From UBA2821 sp902763335 (GTDB taxonomy: Bacteria > Bacillota > Clostridia > Lachnospirales > Lachnospiraceae), in the NCBI GenBank assembly GCA_052066835.1, contig JBQHRJ010000001.1: DNA of 64,000 bases. One strand, 5' to 3'. Below are positions 1-7,509 of the stretch, one piece after another; the first letter of the stretch is position 1, and every line of letters starts with the position of its first letter. The notes under the pieces are model-generated. The model did no database searches. It was not told the origin of the DNA and worked only from the letters and a program-made list of their open reading frames with translations. The translations under genes were made by a program, and so were the position numbers.

Positions 1-52
1 AAGCATGGCAACATGTTAAGCTGACTGATACTAATAGGTCGAGGGCTTGACC
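1..52 (+). rRNA. rrl: 23S ribosomal RNA, 3' end (partial)
   Basis: The first ~52 bases match the conserved 3' terminus of bacterial 23S rRNA: the block CTGACTGATACTAATAGGTC followed by GAGGGCTTGACC. The rest of the gene lies upstream of the window. The exact 3' end is uncertain by a few bases. No 5S rRNA follows; the 73-base spacer leads directly into tRNA-Asn. Confidence 0.93.
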
Positions 53-125
53 AAAACCGGTTTGGAAGAAAAGAATGTCGGTTATAATTTCTGTGTGTGG
101 TTTTGAAGGTATATTTCTTCAGTAT

Positions 126-197
126 TCCTCGATAGCTCAATGGTAGAGCACACGGCTGTTAACCGTGGGGTTGTTGGTTCGAGCCCAACTCGGGGAG
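126..197 (+). tRNA. tRNA-Asn (GTT)
   Basis: Cloverleaf with acceptor TCCTCGA/TCGGGGA, D-arm TAGCTC, anticodon loop CTGTTAA and T-loop GGTTCGAGCC. First tRNA after the 23S gene, probably co-transcribed with the rRNA operon. The 3' CCA is not encoded. Confidence 0.96.
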
Positions 198-210
198 CTT
201 TTTAAACTAT

Positions 211-282
211 GGCTCCATGGTCAAGCGGTTAAGACATCGCCCTTTCACGGCGGTATCAGGGGTTCAAATCCCCTTGGAGTCA
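211..282 (+). tRNA. tRNA-Glu (TTC)
   Basis: Acceptor GGCTCCA/TGGAGTC with one G-U pair, anticodon loop CTTTCAC and T-arm GGGGTTCAAATCCCC. Second gene of the post-23S cluster. CCA not encoded. Confidence 0.96.
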
Positions 283-357
283 CTTATTTATGCCACTTAT
301 GTGGCTAAATTTATATAACTTAATATAGCTTTAGATGGCATTATTTAGTTGGTTAAT

Positions 358-430
358 GCCGATGTGGCTCAATTGGCAGAGCAGCTGATTTGTAATCAGC
401 AGGTTATCGGTTCGAGTCCGATCATCGGCT
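358..430 (+). tRNA. tRNA-Thr (TGT)
   Basis: Acceptor GCCGATG/CATCGGC, anticodon loop TTTGTAA inside the CTGAT/ATCAG stem, T-loop GGTTCGAGTCC. A 75-base AT-rich spacer separates it from tRNA-Glu. CCA not encoded. Confidence 0.96.
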
Positions 431-455
431 TAGTTTTGAGAAATCTCAAAATTAT

Positions 456-529
456 GGACCTTTAGCTCAGTTGGTTAGAGCAACCGGCTCATAACCGGTC
501 GGTCCTGGGTTCGAGTCCCCGAAGGTCCA
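456..529 (+). tRNA. tRNA-Met (CAT)
   Basis: Acceptor GGACCTT/AAGGTCC, discriminator A, anticodon loop CTCATAA. The fully paired first base pair fits an elongator tRNA. A CAT anticodon read by TilS as Ile2 cannot be excluded from sequence alone, but elongator Met is favoured. Confidence 0.9.
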
Positions 530-539
530 CTAAATATCC

Positions 540-613
540 GGCCCGGTGGCTCAGTTGGTTAGAGCGCCGCCCTGTCACGGCGGAGGTCATGGGTTCGAAC
601 CCCATTCGGGTCG
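540..613 (+). tRNA. tRNA-Asp (GTC)
   Basis: Acceptor GGCCCGG/TCGGGTC with G-U pairs, discriminator G, anticodon loop CTGTCAC, T-arm GGGTTCGAACCCC. CCA not encoded. Confidence 0.95.
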
Positions 614-626
614 CTATCTTATTCTT

Positions 627-699
627 GGGATCTTAGCTCAGCTGGGAGAGCATCTGCCTTACAAGCAGAGGGTCACAGGTTCGAGCCCTGTAGGTCCCA
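627..699 (+). tRNA. tRNA-Val (TAC)
   Basis: Acceptor GGGATCT/AGGTCCC, anticodon loop CTTACAA, T-loop GGTTCGAGCCC. CCA not encoded. Confidence 0.96.
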
Positions 700-743
700 T
701 TAGTCATGCGAAAGTCAATTATATGATTTTCAATACAGACTAT

Positions 744-829
744 GCCGGCGTGGCGGAACTGGCAGACGCACAGGACTTAAAATCCTGCGGGACTAACCTC
801 CCGTACCGGTTCGATTCCGGTCGCCGGCA
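744..829 (+). tRNA. tRNA-Leu (TAA)
   Basis: Class II tRNA of 86 nt with acceptor GCCGGCG/CGCCGGC, anticodon loop CTTAAAA and the long variable arm CGGGACTAACCTCCCG. CCA not encoded. Confidence 0.96.
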
Positions 830-848
830 TTACCATTTTTGGTAGTTT

Positions 849-922
849 GTGCGCTTAGCTCAGCTGGATAGAGCGTCTGGCTACGGACCAGAAGGTCGGG
901 GGTTCGAATCCTCTAGCGCACG
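849..922 (+). tRNA. tRNA-Arg (ACG)
   Basis: Acceptor GTGCGCT/AGCGCAC, anticodon loop CTACGGA. The wobble A34 would be converted to inosine by TadA. Discriminator G. CCA not encoded. Confidence 0.96.
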
Positions 923-937
923 CTTAAAACTTAATAT

Positions 938-1008
938 AGGGGATTGGTCAAATGGTATGATAGGGGTCTCCAAAACCTTTGGTGGGAGTTCGATTCTCTC
1001 ATCCCCTG
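938..1008 (+). tRNA. tRNA-Trp (CCA)
   Basis: Acceptor AGGGGAT/ATCCCCT with discriminator G, anticodon loop CTCCAAA giving CCA, T-arm GGGAGTTCGATTCTCTC. Last gene of the cluster, followed 15 bases later by a terminator hairpin. Confidence 0.94.
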
Positions 1009-1022
1009 CTAAATAATTTGTT

Positions 1023-1066
1023 AAGTCGTAGAAATTGCATGTAATATGTGTTTTTACGACTTTTTT
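1023..1066 (+). terminator. terminator of the rRNA/tRNA operon
   Basis: Stem AAGTCGTA (1023-1030) pairs with TACGACTT (1055-1062) around a 24-base loop and is followed by a T-run. It sits just after tRNA-Trp. Confidence 0.75.
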
Positions 1067-1078
1067 GTTTAATATTGA

Positions 1079-1108
1079 TTGCAAATATTACATATAATAT
1101 GCTAAAAT
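1079..1108 (+). promoter_or_regulatory. candidate sigma-A promoter for the PLC-like gene
   Basis: TTGCAA (1079-1084), 18-base spacer, TAAAAT (1103-1108) preceded by TG as an extended -10. It lies between the rRNA operon terminator and the gene at 1174. Confidence 0.45.
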
Positions 1109-1173
1109 GAAGAAGTTAAATAAAGAAATTTATGTTTTGAAATATCAATAAACAGCTTCAGAATGGAGGAAAT

Positions 1174-2118
1174 ATGCCAGGATTTGCAGTGCATTACTTA
1201 TTTGGTGAAGAAACGATAAATAATTATGATAATGATTTAGTGAGAAAAAGTGTTGACAGATATAGAGATGTATATAATCTTGGATTGCAGGGACCTGATT
1301 TGTTTTTTTATTTCTTTATATCACCAGTATTTTTTAAGAAAAATGTCGGGTCGATAATGCACAGAATAGATATAGGCTTGTTTAAAAAGAATTATATAGA
1401 GTTATTGGATCGGATAGACGACAGAGAGAAAAGCATGATAGCATTGTCATATTTTGTAGGATTCATAGGACACTGTACATTAGACAAAATATGCCATCCA
1501 TATGTTTATGCGGTTACAGATTATGCACATAAGGACAAGAATTATTTTGCAAAGCATGTAGAACTGGAGACAGAGATAGATTCTATTTATATAAAGAAAT
1601 ATAAGGATATTGATTTGTATGGTTTTAATTGCAGGGATACAGTGAATTTGGATAATGCAGAAATTGATGTAGTAGCAGAGATTTTCAGCCAGGTTGTAAC
1701 GAAAACTTATACAGATGTTTCATTAAGCAAGAATATGATGATATTTGTTATAAGGTTTTATTTATTCTTTTTGAACATTTTTAAAGATAAGTGTGGGATT
1801 AAAAAGAAAATAGTCAGGATAGTCGAGAGATTTATATTAAGAAAACAATTGATTTCTCCGTTATTTGTGGAGAGAGAAAGTGAAATTAAATATGATGATC
1901 CGGTCAATATAGGGAATAATCAATGGATTAGCCCGTGGGAGACTGACATAATAAGAATAGAGAGTTTTGATGAATTATTTAGTAAAGCTGTTTTGGAGTA
2001 TAATAAGGTTTTGAGTGAGATAAACAGTTATTTGGAAAACAATGATAAAGAAATTTTGAAATTATCAATTGAAAATATTTCATTACACAGTGGATTGGAC
2101 TGCTCAATCCCAAGCTGA
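1174..2118 (+). CDS. zinc-dependent phospholipase C-like protein
   Basis: 314-residue protein resembling the Zn_dep_PLPC family. The N-terminus PGFAVHYLFGEETI is typical of clostridial members, followed by the GPDLFFYF segment (about residues 40-47) and an internal HCTLDKICHPYVY block carrying His/Asp ligand candidates around residue 110. Family members are hydrolases or putative hydrolases with a metal site built from His and Asp. There is no obvious signal peptide, so a cytosolic or peripheral location is likely and the physiological substrate is unknown. ATG start with GGAGG 6 bases upstream. The HAAS protein gene follows 18 bases later, suggesting co-transcription. Confidence 0.72.
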   Translation: MPGFAVHYLFGEETINNYDNDLVRKSVDRYRDVYNLGLQGPDLFFYFFISPVFFKKNVGSIMHRIDIGLFKKNYIELLDRIDDREKSMIALSYFVGFIGHCTLDKICHPYVYAVTDYAHKDKNYFAKHVELETEIDSIYIKKYKDIDLYGFNCRDTVNLDNAEIDVVAEIFSQVVTKTYTDVSLSKNMMIFVIRFYLFFLNIFKDKCGIKKKIVRIVERFILRKQLISPLFVERESEIKYDDPVNIGNNQWISPWETDIIRIESFDELFSKAVLEYNKVLSEINSYLENNDKEILKLSIENISLHSGLDCSIPS

Positions 2119-2136
2119 CAGAAAGAAGGTAAGTAA

Positions 2137-2574
2137 ATGAACAGAGATGAATTTTTAAATGAACTGAGGAAATATTTATCAGGTCTTAGTGAAAATGACA
2201 AAAATGATACAATTTCGTTTTATAGCAATTATTTTGATGAACAGATGGCAGCCGGGCGAAGTGAGAAAGAGATAATAGATGAATTGGGAAGTCCGAGACT
2301 TCTTGCTAAATCGATTAAAGATACTAAGGAGGCTGAATCTGCTTCATACAGTAATTACTCTCACGTTGAAAGTGGAAATACAGAATATCATTTTTATGAT
2401 TTTAAACAGGTAGGCTGGAAGAATAAAATTTTGGCAGCATTGATATTGGTACTTGTTATTGTACTTATTGCAACGCTGATAGCGGGAGTTGTAACTTTAT
2501 TTGTGAAAATAGTTATTCCGGTATTGGTTATACTTGCTATTGTCGGAATAATAAAGAATCTTTTTAATAGATAG
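2137..2574 (+). CDS. HAAS/DUF1700 domain membrane protein
   Basis: 145 residues. The first ~65 form an alpha-helical HAAS domain (MNRDEFLNELRKYLSGL... with the ELGSPRLLAKSI helix end), found in small membrane-linked signalling proteins of Firmicutes. Residues ~95-140 form one long or two short hydrophobic segments with a basic tail (KNLFNR). Such proteins often sit beside PadR regulators and putative adhesin genes; neither is present here. Start chosen at the ATG after AGAAGG. Probable role: membrane-associated signalling adaptor. The partner is unknown. Confidence 0.75.
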   Translation: MNRDEFLNELRKYLSGLSENDKNDTISFYSNYFDEQMAAGRSEKEIIDELGSPRLLAKSIKDTKEAESASYSNYSHVESGNTEYHFYDFKQVGWKNKILAALILVLVIVLIATLIAGVVTLFVKIVIPVLVILAIVGIIKNLFNR

Positions 2575-2907
2575 AAAAATGTAGAGAACAGGATTGATAT
2601 AATGTCTATTCTGTTTTTTTTAATATATAAATTGATGACGGTATTTGATTGGTAACCAAATCATTTTATATAATAGAATATAAGTAAAAAGCCTTGCGGA
2701 AAACCGCAAGGCTTTTTGAGGGGAGTATAAATAATTAATAAGGGGTTATAAGTAAAAAGAAACATTTGAAGGGTTATTTCTCTTTACAAGAGATATAATA
2801 TCAGATGATGTCGAAAATTGCAAGCACTTTTTTTATTTTTTTGAATATTTTTTTTCCTGTTGTAAAAAATAAGATATGTACGGAAAATATTAAAAGGAGG
2901 AAACGGA
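2575..2907. other. intergenic region with terminators, no gene
   Basis: About 330 AT-rich bases. It holds a weak hairpin plus T-run just after the HAAS gene (about 2588-2620), a strong terminator at 2686-2717, and an imperfect palindrome TGATTGGTAACCAAATCA at 2646-2663. The rest is AT-rich leader for the small gene at 2908. No convincing coding signal was seen on either strand. Confidence 0.6.
2686..2717 (+). terminator. strong Rho-independent terminator
   Basis: A 13-bp GC-rich stem (AAAAGCCTTGCGG against CCGCAAGGCTTTT) around AAAA and followed by T-run. It is nearly symmetric, so it may act in both directions. Confidence 0.85.
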
Positions 2908-3096
2908 ATGTCTATGCAAAATTCTAAAAATGAAGAAATGACATCAGGAATGTCAGATTCAAAAAATGCATACAATGCATCAAAGAAATCATCAAAAAAT
3001 TCGGCAAAGAATGCATCGAAGAATTCTTCTAAAAACTCATCAAAGAATTCGGCTAAAAACAGTTCGGATTATTCACAGGAAACGGATTGCAGATAA
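2908..3096 (+). CDS. small Ser/Lys/Asn-repeat protein, function unknown
   Basis: 62-residue protein. Residues ~26-52 are a four-residue periodic repeat of the form (S/A)KN(S/A), ending in an acidic tail with QETDCR. There is no signal peptide or membrane helix. The start is well supported: AAAGGAGGAAACGG lies directly before ATG, one of the best RBSs in the window. A strong terminator follows at 3116, so the gene looks monocistronic. It is highly hydrophilic and probably disordered. Related low-complexity Asn/Lys-rich small proteins exist in Clostridia, but no function can be assigned. Spore or nucleic-acid binding roles are only guesses based on charge and composition. Confidence 0.7.
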   Translation: MSMQNSKNEEMTSGMSDSKNAYNASKKSSKNSAKNASKNSSKNSSKNSAKNSSDYSQETDCR

Positions 3097-3115
3097 TTTA
3101 ATCCATGCCTGGGTA

Positions 3116-3148
3116 AAAGCTGTGGTTGTAAATACCACAGCTTTTTTT
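3116..3148 (+). terminator. terminator after the SKN-repeat gene
   Basis: Stem AAGCTGTGG against CCACAGCTT with loop TTGTAAATA, then seven T residues. Confidence 0.88.
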
Positions 3149-3176
3149 GTAACATAGAATATATGTTGAATATAAT
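3147..3176 (+). promoter_or_regulatory. candidate promoter for the rhodanese gene
   Basis: TTGTAA (3147-3152), 18-base spacer, TATAAT (3171-3176). It begins in the T-run of the preceding terminator, 32 bases before the start codon. Confidence 0.5.
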
Positions 3177-3207
3177 AGTAATATAAAGGTGTAATGGAGG
3201 ATGGGTT

Positions 3208-3519
3208 ATGGAGATTAGACAGATAGGTGATTTTGAAATAGACAGGTGTGTAGAGGATGACGGATATATTATAATAGATTTACGGGACAGGGAAGAATAT
3301 GATTATAACAGGATAAAGGGAGCGGTAAATGTACCCTTTGAAGATTTTGATATGTATTTAAATGAAAATAATTTTGAAGGCAGGAAAATAATATTGTATT
3401 GTGACAGGGGAGGAAGAAGTTTTGCCATAGCAAGAAAATATGGAGATAAATATGATATAAGAGTTTTGGGAGGAGGAATACATTCGTATAGGGGAAAGTA
3501 TCTGGTTAAAAAGATGTAA
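3208..3519 (+). CDS. single-domain rhodanese-like protein
   Basis: 103 residues forming one rhodanese fold. Visible features are the IIDLRDREEYDYNRIKGAVNVP block (CH2A-type motif, residues ~23-44) and the active-site loop CDRGGRS (~residues 71-77) with the persulfide-forming Cys. Rhodaneses move sulfane sulfur; a six-residue loop CDRGGRS fits the sulfurtransferase class rather than Cdc25-like phosphatases. Cytosolic. ATG start with GGAGG 8-9 bases upstream. The gene stands alone between two promoters; its acceptor is unknown. Confidence 0.85.
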   Translation: MEIRQIGDFEIDRCVEDDGYIIIDLRDREEYDYNRIKGAVNVPFEDFDMYLNENNFEGRKIILYCDRGGRSFAIARKYGDKYDIRVLGGGIHSYRGKYLVKKM

Positions 3520-3525
3520 AAGTCA

Positions 3526-3554
3526 TTGACATACTTGTTTTATAATTTTAATAT
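3526..3554 (+). promoter_or_regulatory. candidate sigma-A promoter for the 3.6-8.6 kb operon
   Basis: Perfect TTGACA (3526-3531), 17-base spacer, TAATAT (3549-3554), 31 bases before the methyltransferase start. A T-rich stretch inside contains an overlapping TATAAT at a worse spacing. Confidence 0.65.
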
Positions 3555-3585
3555 AGAGTAAAGTATATGAAATGAGGATAGATTG

Positions 3586-4734
3586 ATGAACAGCTTTAAA
3601 CTTATAGCTCCTTGTCATTTTGGATTGGAGTCGGTACTTAAAAGGGAGATAAGCGATCTGGGTTATAATATTGTGCGTGTTGAGGATGGAAGAGTTACCT
3701 TTGAAGGAGATGCGGATGCAATATGCAGGGCCAATATTTTTCTTAGAACTACAGAGAGAATAATGATACAGGTAGGTAAGTTTAAGGCGTTTACATTTGA
3801 TGAATTATTTGAGAACGTAAAATCACTTCCATGGGAGGATTTTATTCCACAAAACGGCAAATTCTGGGTCACAAAGGCTACTTCCGTAAAGAGTAAGCTT
3901 TTCAGTACGTCAGATATACAAAAGATTGTCAAAAAAGCCATGGTAGAGCGGATGAAGTTAAAATATAATGTGGAATGGTTTGATGAGAGTGGAAATGAAT
4001 ATCCGGTAAGAGTGTTCTTTAATAAGGATGAGGCAACAGTTGCAATAGACACAACAGGTGAATCATTGCACAGAAGAGGATACAGGAGACTCACTTCAAA
4101 GGCACCTATAACGGAGACGCTTGCGGCTGCATTGATTATGCTCACACCGTGGAAAAAGGATAGGATTTTAGTAGATCCTTTTTGTGGAAGCGGTACATTT
4201 CCTATAGAAGCTGCCATGATTGCCGCAAATATTGCACCGGGAATGAACAGGGAATTTATATCAGAAAAATGGACTAATCTTATAGATAAGTCAAACTGGT
4301 ACAATGTTATTGATGAAGCGAATGATATGGTTGATTATGATGTCAGTGTGGATATACAGGGATATGATATAGATGGAGATATCGTGAAGGCTGCGAGAAG
4401 AAATGCAGAAGAAGCGGGAGTTGAGAATATGATACATTTTCAACAAAGACCTGTATCAGAGCTGAGTCATCCAAAGCCATATGGTTTTATATTGACGAAT
4501 CCGCCTTATGGAGAGCGTCTTGAGGAGAAAGAGGCGCTTACAGAACTTTATAGAACGTTTGGAGAAAGATATAGGGCGCTTGATAAATGGTCAGCATATG
4601 TTATTACATCATATGCGAATACAGAAAAGGATATGGGATTGAAAGCGACAAAGAACCGCAAGATATATAATGGAATGTTAAAAACTTATTTTTACCAGTT
4701 TATAGGTGAAAAACCACCGAGAAAGAAAAAATAG
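3586..4734 (+). CDS. THUMP-domain SAM-dependent rRNA methyltransferase (RlmL/YpsC family)
   Basis: 382-residue protein. It has an N-terminal THUMP-type RNA-binding region (~1-160) and a C-terminal class I methyltransferase. The SAM site shows as DPFCGSGTFPIEAA (~200) and the catalytic N6/N2-amine motif as LTNPPYGER (~305). The family methylates a guanine N2 in 23S rRNA (E. coli RlmL, B. subtilis YpsC relatives). A TTG lies 3 bases upstream, but ATG with GAGGA 7 bases away is the better start. First gene of a compact five-gene operon; the peptidase gene follows after 12 bases. Confidence 0.85.
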   Translation: MNSFKLIAPCHFGLESVLKREISDLGYNIVRVEDGRVTFEGDADAICRANIFLRTTERIMIQVGKFKAFTFDELFENVKSLPWEDFIPQNGKFWVTKATSVKSKLFSTSDIQKIVKKAMVERMKLKYNVEWFDESGNEYPVRVFFNKDEATVAIDTTGESLHRRGYRRLTSKAPITETLAAALIMLTPWKKDRILVDPFCGSGTFPIEAAMIAANIAPGMNREFISEKWTNLIDKSNWYNVIDEANDMVDYDVSVDIQGYDIDGDIVKAARRNAEEAGVENMIHFQQRPVSELSHPKPYGFILTNPPYGERLEEKEALTELYRTFGERYRALDKWSAYVITSYANTEKDMGLKATKNRKIYNGMLKTYFYQFIGEKPPRKKK

Positions 4735-4746
4735 GAGAATCAGGAA

Positions 4747-6456
4747 TTGAAGAATAAGGGAATGGCAGTATTCCTTGTGATAATTTTAGCAGCGGTAATG
4801 TATTTCGGATATAATACGTTTACACAGCGAGAATATGTTGTCATGGGAAGTGAAAAAACGGACTACCCGGATGAGTGGAATAAAATAATTGCAGACGGTG
4901 TTAATGCCACAGCCATAGTTGTAAATGTACGTGGAAAAAAGTATAACAGTACGGCAACCGACATGTACATGTCAGATGATATGGAGCTTATGTGCAGTAC
5001 AAATGTTGTAAGTGAAATGTTTGAATGTGCAGCCAATGTATTTGACAATAATACTCTTAAAATAACAAGAGGAGATGAAGTCGTACAGATTAGTGCAGAT
5101 GACCCTCTCATAAAAAATGAGGATAAGAATCCTTATGAAATTGATTTTGTATGCAATGATAAGGGGAATTTTGTCTCTATTTCGGCACTTTCACAATTGT
5201 TTGGGTATGATTATAAATGGGATTACAGTACAAATCAGGCAGTAATTTCAGAGGGAGATACGAAAGTACCCCTTCCTGTTAAATATAATTATGAAGAAGA
5301 AGGACGTGTAAATATTGCCAAAAATCAGGGGCATTTTGGGACATGCTGGGCTTTTGCGGCACTTACGGCACTTGAGACTTCTTTGCTTCCGGAGGAAGTA
5401 TTTGATTTTTCAGAGGATCATATGACGTTAAATAACTCATATAATCTTACACAGGAAGAAGGCGGAGATTATCAGATGGCAATGGCGTATCTGACTGCAT
5501 GGCAGGGACCGGTACTTGAAAAGGATGATCACTATGGTGATGGCATTACAAATAGTGAACTGGAGGCTGTAAAGCATGTTCAGGAGGTTCAGATTATTCC
5601 TGCAAAGGACTATGAGGAAATAAAGAGAAAAGTACTGGAGTGCGGAGGCGTGCAGAGTTCTATTTATGTGGCAAATACAAACTCTAAGCTGGTAGAGTCA
5701 GGGTACTATGACAAAAGCAATAATTCATACTGCTATTCGGGACAGTCTGTGCCTAATCATGATATAGTTATAATTGGCTGGGATGACAATTATCCAAAGG
5801 AAAATTTTGAGATTGATGTTGAAGGAAACGGAGCATTTATATGCAGAAACAGTTGGGGAGAAACATTTGGCAGCAATGGTGATTTTTATGTTTCATATTA
5901 TGATACGAACATAGGCAGTAATAATGTTGTTTATACGAAGATTGAGGACGCGGATAATTATGATAATATATACCAGTCTGATCTGTGCGGATGGGTAGGT
6001 CAGATGGGATATGGCAGCGGTGAGGCTTATTTTGCAAATGTGTATACAAGTGGTGATGATGAGGAACTTGAGGCTGTAGGATTTTATGCGACAGATAAAA
6101 ATACAGAGTATAGTGTATACTTTTGTGAGAAATTTGAAAATATAGCATCTCTCAGCCGAAGAGGTGATCCTATTGTTTCTGGAAGTTTCACCAATCCGGG
6201 ATATTATACGGTTAATCTTGATAAGACTATACATTTGAATAAAGGGCAGAAATATGCTATAATTGTCAAGATTGATACACCGGAAGCAGAGAGGCCGGTT
6301 GCTATAGAATTCAGAAATGATTACCAGACAGATACGGTTAATATAGACGATGGAGAGGGATATGTAAGTTATAAGGGAATAGAATGGGAGAGTACTGAGC
6401 AGCAGCACGGCTGCAATGTTTGCCTTAAGGCATTTACTAATGATGTGAGAGAATAG
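4747..6456 (+). CDS. membrane-anchored papain-like (C1) cysteine peptidase with lectin-like C-terminal domain
   Basis: 569 residues. An N-terminal hydrophobic segment (~6-22) acts as a signal anchor. Residues ~125-170 look like a copper-amine-oxidase-N-type beta domain. The C1 peptidase core follows, with oxyanion Gln194 (KNQGHFGTCW), nucleophile Cys200, His338 (NHDIVIIGWDD) and Asn368 (RNSWGE), so all catalytic residues are present. The C-terminal ~170 residues match the lectin-like domain that trails many Firmicute C1 peptidases. Likely an extracellular protease. TTG start chosen because AGGAG lies 10 bases upstream; the ATG 15 bases later lacks a spaced RBS. Amidase follows after 8 bases. 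A secreted relative lies at 45017. Confidence 0.85.
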   Translation: MKNKGMAVFLVIILAAVMYFGYNTFTQREYVVMGSEKTDYPDEWNKIIADGVNATAIVVNVRGKKYNSTATDMYMSDDMELMCSTNVVSEMFECAANVFDNNTLKITRGDEVVQISADDPLIKNEDKNPYEIDFVCNDKGNFVSISALSQLFGYDYKWDYSTNQAVISEGDTKVPLPVKYNYEEEGRVNIAKNQGHFGTCWAFAALTALETSLLPEEVFDFSEDHMTLNNSYNLTQEEGGDYQMAMAYLTAWQGPVLEKDDHYGDGITNSELEAVKHVQEVQIIPAKDYEEIKRKVLECGGVQSSIYVANTNSKLVESGYYDKSNNSYCYSGQSVPNHDIVIIGWDDNYPKENFEIDVEGNGAFICRNSWGETFGSNGDFYVSYYDTNIGSNNVVYTKIEDADNYDNIYQSDLCGWVGQMGYGSGEAYFANVYTSGDDEELEAVGFYATDKNTEYSVYFCEKFENIASLSRRGDPIVSGSFTNPGYYTVNLDKTIHLNKGQKYAIIVKIDTPEAERPVAIEFRNDYQTDTVNIDDGEGYVSYKGIEWESTEQQHGCNVCLKAFTNDVRE

Positions 6457-6464
6457 GAGCAGAT

Positions 6465-7490
6465 ATGGATAAAGTAACATTGAGAGCTTCTGTTATATCC
6501 GGCATATTATTTCTGGTTGCGATTATATTAATATTTGAACTGTCACCGGGATTCAGCCAGAGGATAAAGGCAAATCCGACAGAAAAAGAGGTATCCGGTG
6601 ATAAAAATGCCAAATCTGCGGTTAAGACCATGGAGATGGATCCGAATGATAATCTTGACATTCCCATACCTGAAGGGGTAACAGAGAGTGATATCACGGT
6701 CAGTTCAAATATGATATACAAATCAGTTAATATATCCTTTGATGTAAAGGATAATACATTTGATGTGGCAGGAGTGAAGAATACTGCGAAGCAGATTACA
6801 CAAATATCTTACAGTTCAGATAACGGAAGAATAGATATTTCAATCAGTCTTGGGGGACACTATAATGTGAAGTGGCTTTATCAGGACAATCATCTGTATG
6901 TCAGATTCTTTGATATTAATGACAGTGCGGTTAAGGTTCTTGTAGATCCCGGACATGGCGGTAATGATGTGGGAGCTAACAGAGACGGAATATTTGAAAA
7001 AAACATAACATTATCAGTCTGCCAAAAGTTAAAAGAACTGGCGGCGGATGATGAGTTTGAGCTGTATTTTACAAGGGAAGATGATACCTATTCATCAGTT
7101 GAGGAAAGAGCTGCATTTGCAAATGAGACAGGTCCAGATCTGTATGTAAGTGTTCATATAAACTGGTATGATGTGGGAGATATACAGGGAACCAGTGTGT
7201 TGTATAACTCTCTTAATGGGACTGATAAAGGCAGTTCATACTGGCTGGCAGATATACTTGACAGAGCTGTTGTAAAACAGCTTGGAACGGTGGATAAAGG
7301 CCCTGTAGAGGGAGATTCTATATATGTCGTAAGGTATACGCAGGCACCGGCTGCGTTGATAGAATTAGGGTTTATGACGAATGATAATGATTTAAACATT
7401 ATTAATTCGGATGAAGGACAGGCTAAGGCTGCAAAGGGAATATATGAAGGAATAAAGCAGGCATTAACGGAAAGCAATAAAATAAAATGA
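6465..7490 (+). CDS. N-acetylmuramoyl-L-alanine amidase (Amidase_3, AmiC-like)
   Basis: 341 residues. The N-terminal transmembrane/signal segment (~7-26) is followed by a linker, an AMIN-like beta region (~85-150) and a zinc amidase domain. Zinc ligands are visible as His164 (DPGHGG), Glu178 (IFEKN) and His231 (VSVHIN), with catalytic Glu300 (ALIELGF). It cleaves the amide between MurNAc and L-Ala of peptidoglycan, acting outside the membrane. AGGAG lies 6-7 bases before ATG. The gene is tightly packed in the operon between the C1 peptidase and rdgB, which suggests joint expression rather than shared chemistry. Confidence 0.92.
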   Translation: MDKVTLRASVISGILFLVAIILIFELSPGFSQRIKANPTEKEVSGDKNAKSAVKTMEMDPNDNLDIPIPEGVTESDITVSSNMIYKSVNISFDVKDNTFDVAGVKNTAKQITQISYSSDNGRIDISISLGGHYNVKWLYQDNHLYVRFFDINDSAVKVLVDPGHGGNDVGANRDGIFEKNITLSVCQKLKELAADDEFELYFTREDDTYSSVEERAAFANETGPDLYVSVHINWYDVGDIQGTSVLYNSLNGTDKGSSYWLADILDRAVVKQLGTVDKGPVEGDSIYVVRYTQAPAALIELGFMTNDNDLNIINSDEGQAKAAKGIYEGIKQALTESNKIK

Positions 7491-7509
7491 AAATATAGAG
7501 GATAAGAAA

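Noticed and set aside
53..125. 5S rRNA after the 23S end
   Set aside because: The spacer is only 73 bases and lacks 5S conserved sequences.
546..845. 99-codon ORF with peptides such as LAQLGEHLPYKQRV
   Set aside because: It runs through the Asp, Val and Leu tRNA genes; these are the well-known false peptides from tRNA sequence.
881..1084. - strand ORF of 67 codons
   Set aside because: Antisense to the Arg and Trp tRNA genes, no RBS.
3663..4304. - strand 213-codon ORF
   Set aside because: Antisense shadow of the THUMP methyltransferase, whose motifs and RBS are clear.
5893..6480. - strand 195-codon ORF
   Set aside because: Antisense shadow of the C1 peptidase; low-complexity Ile/Ser/Leu translation.
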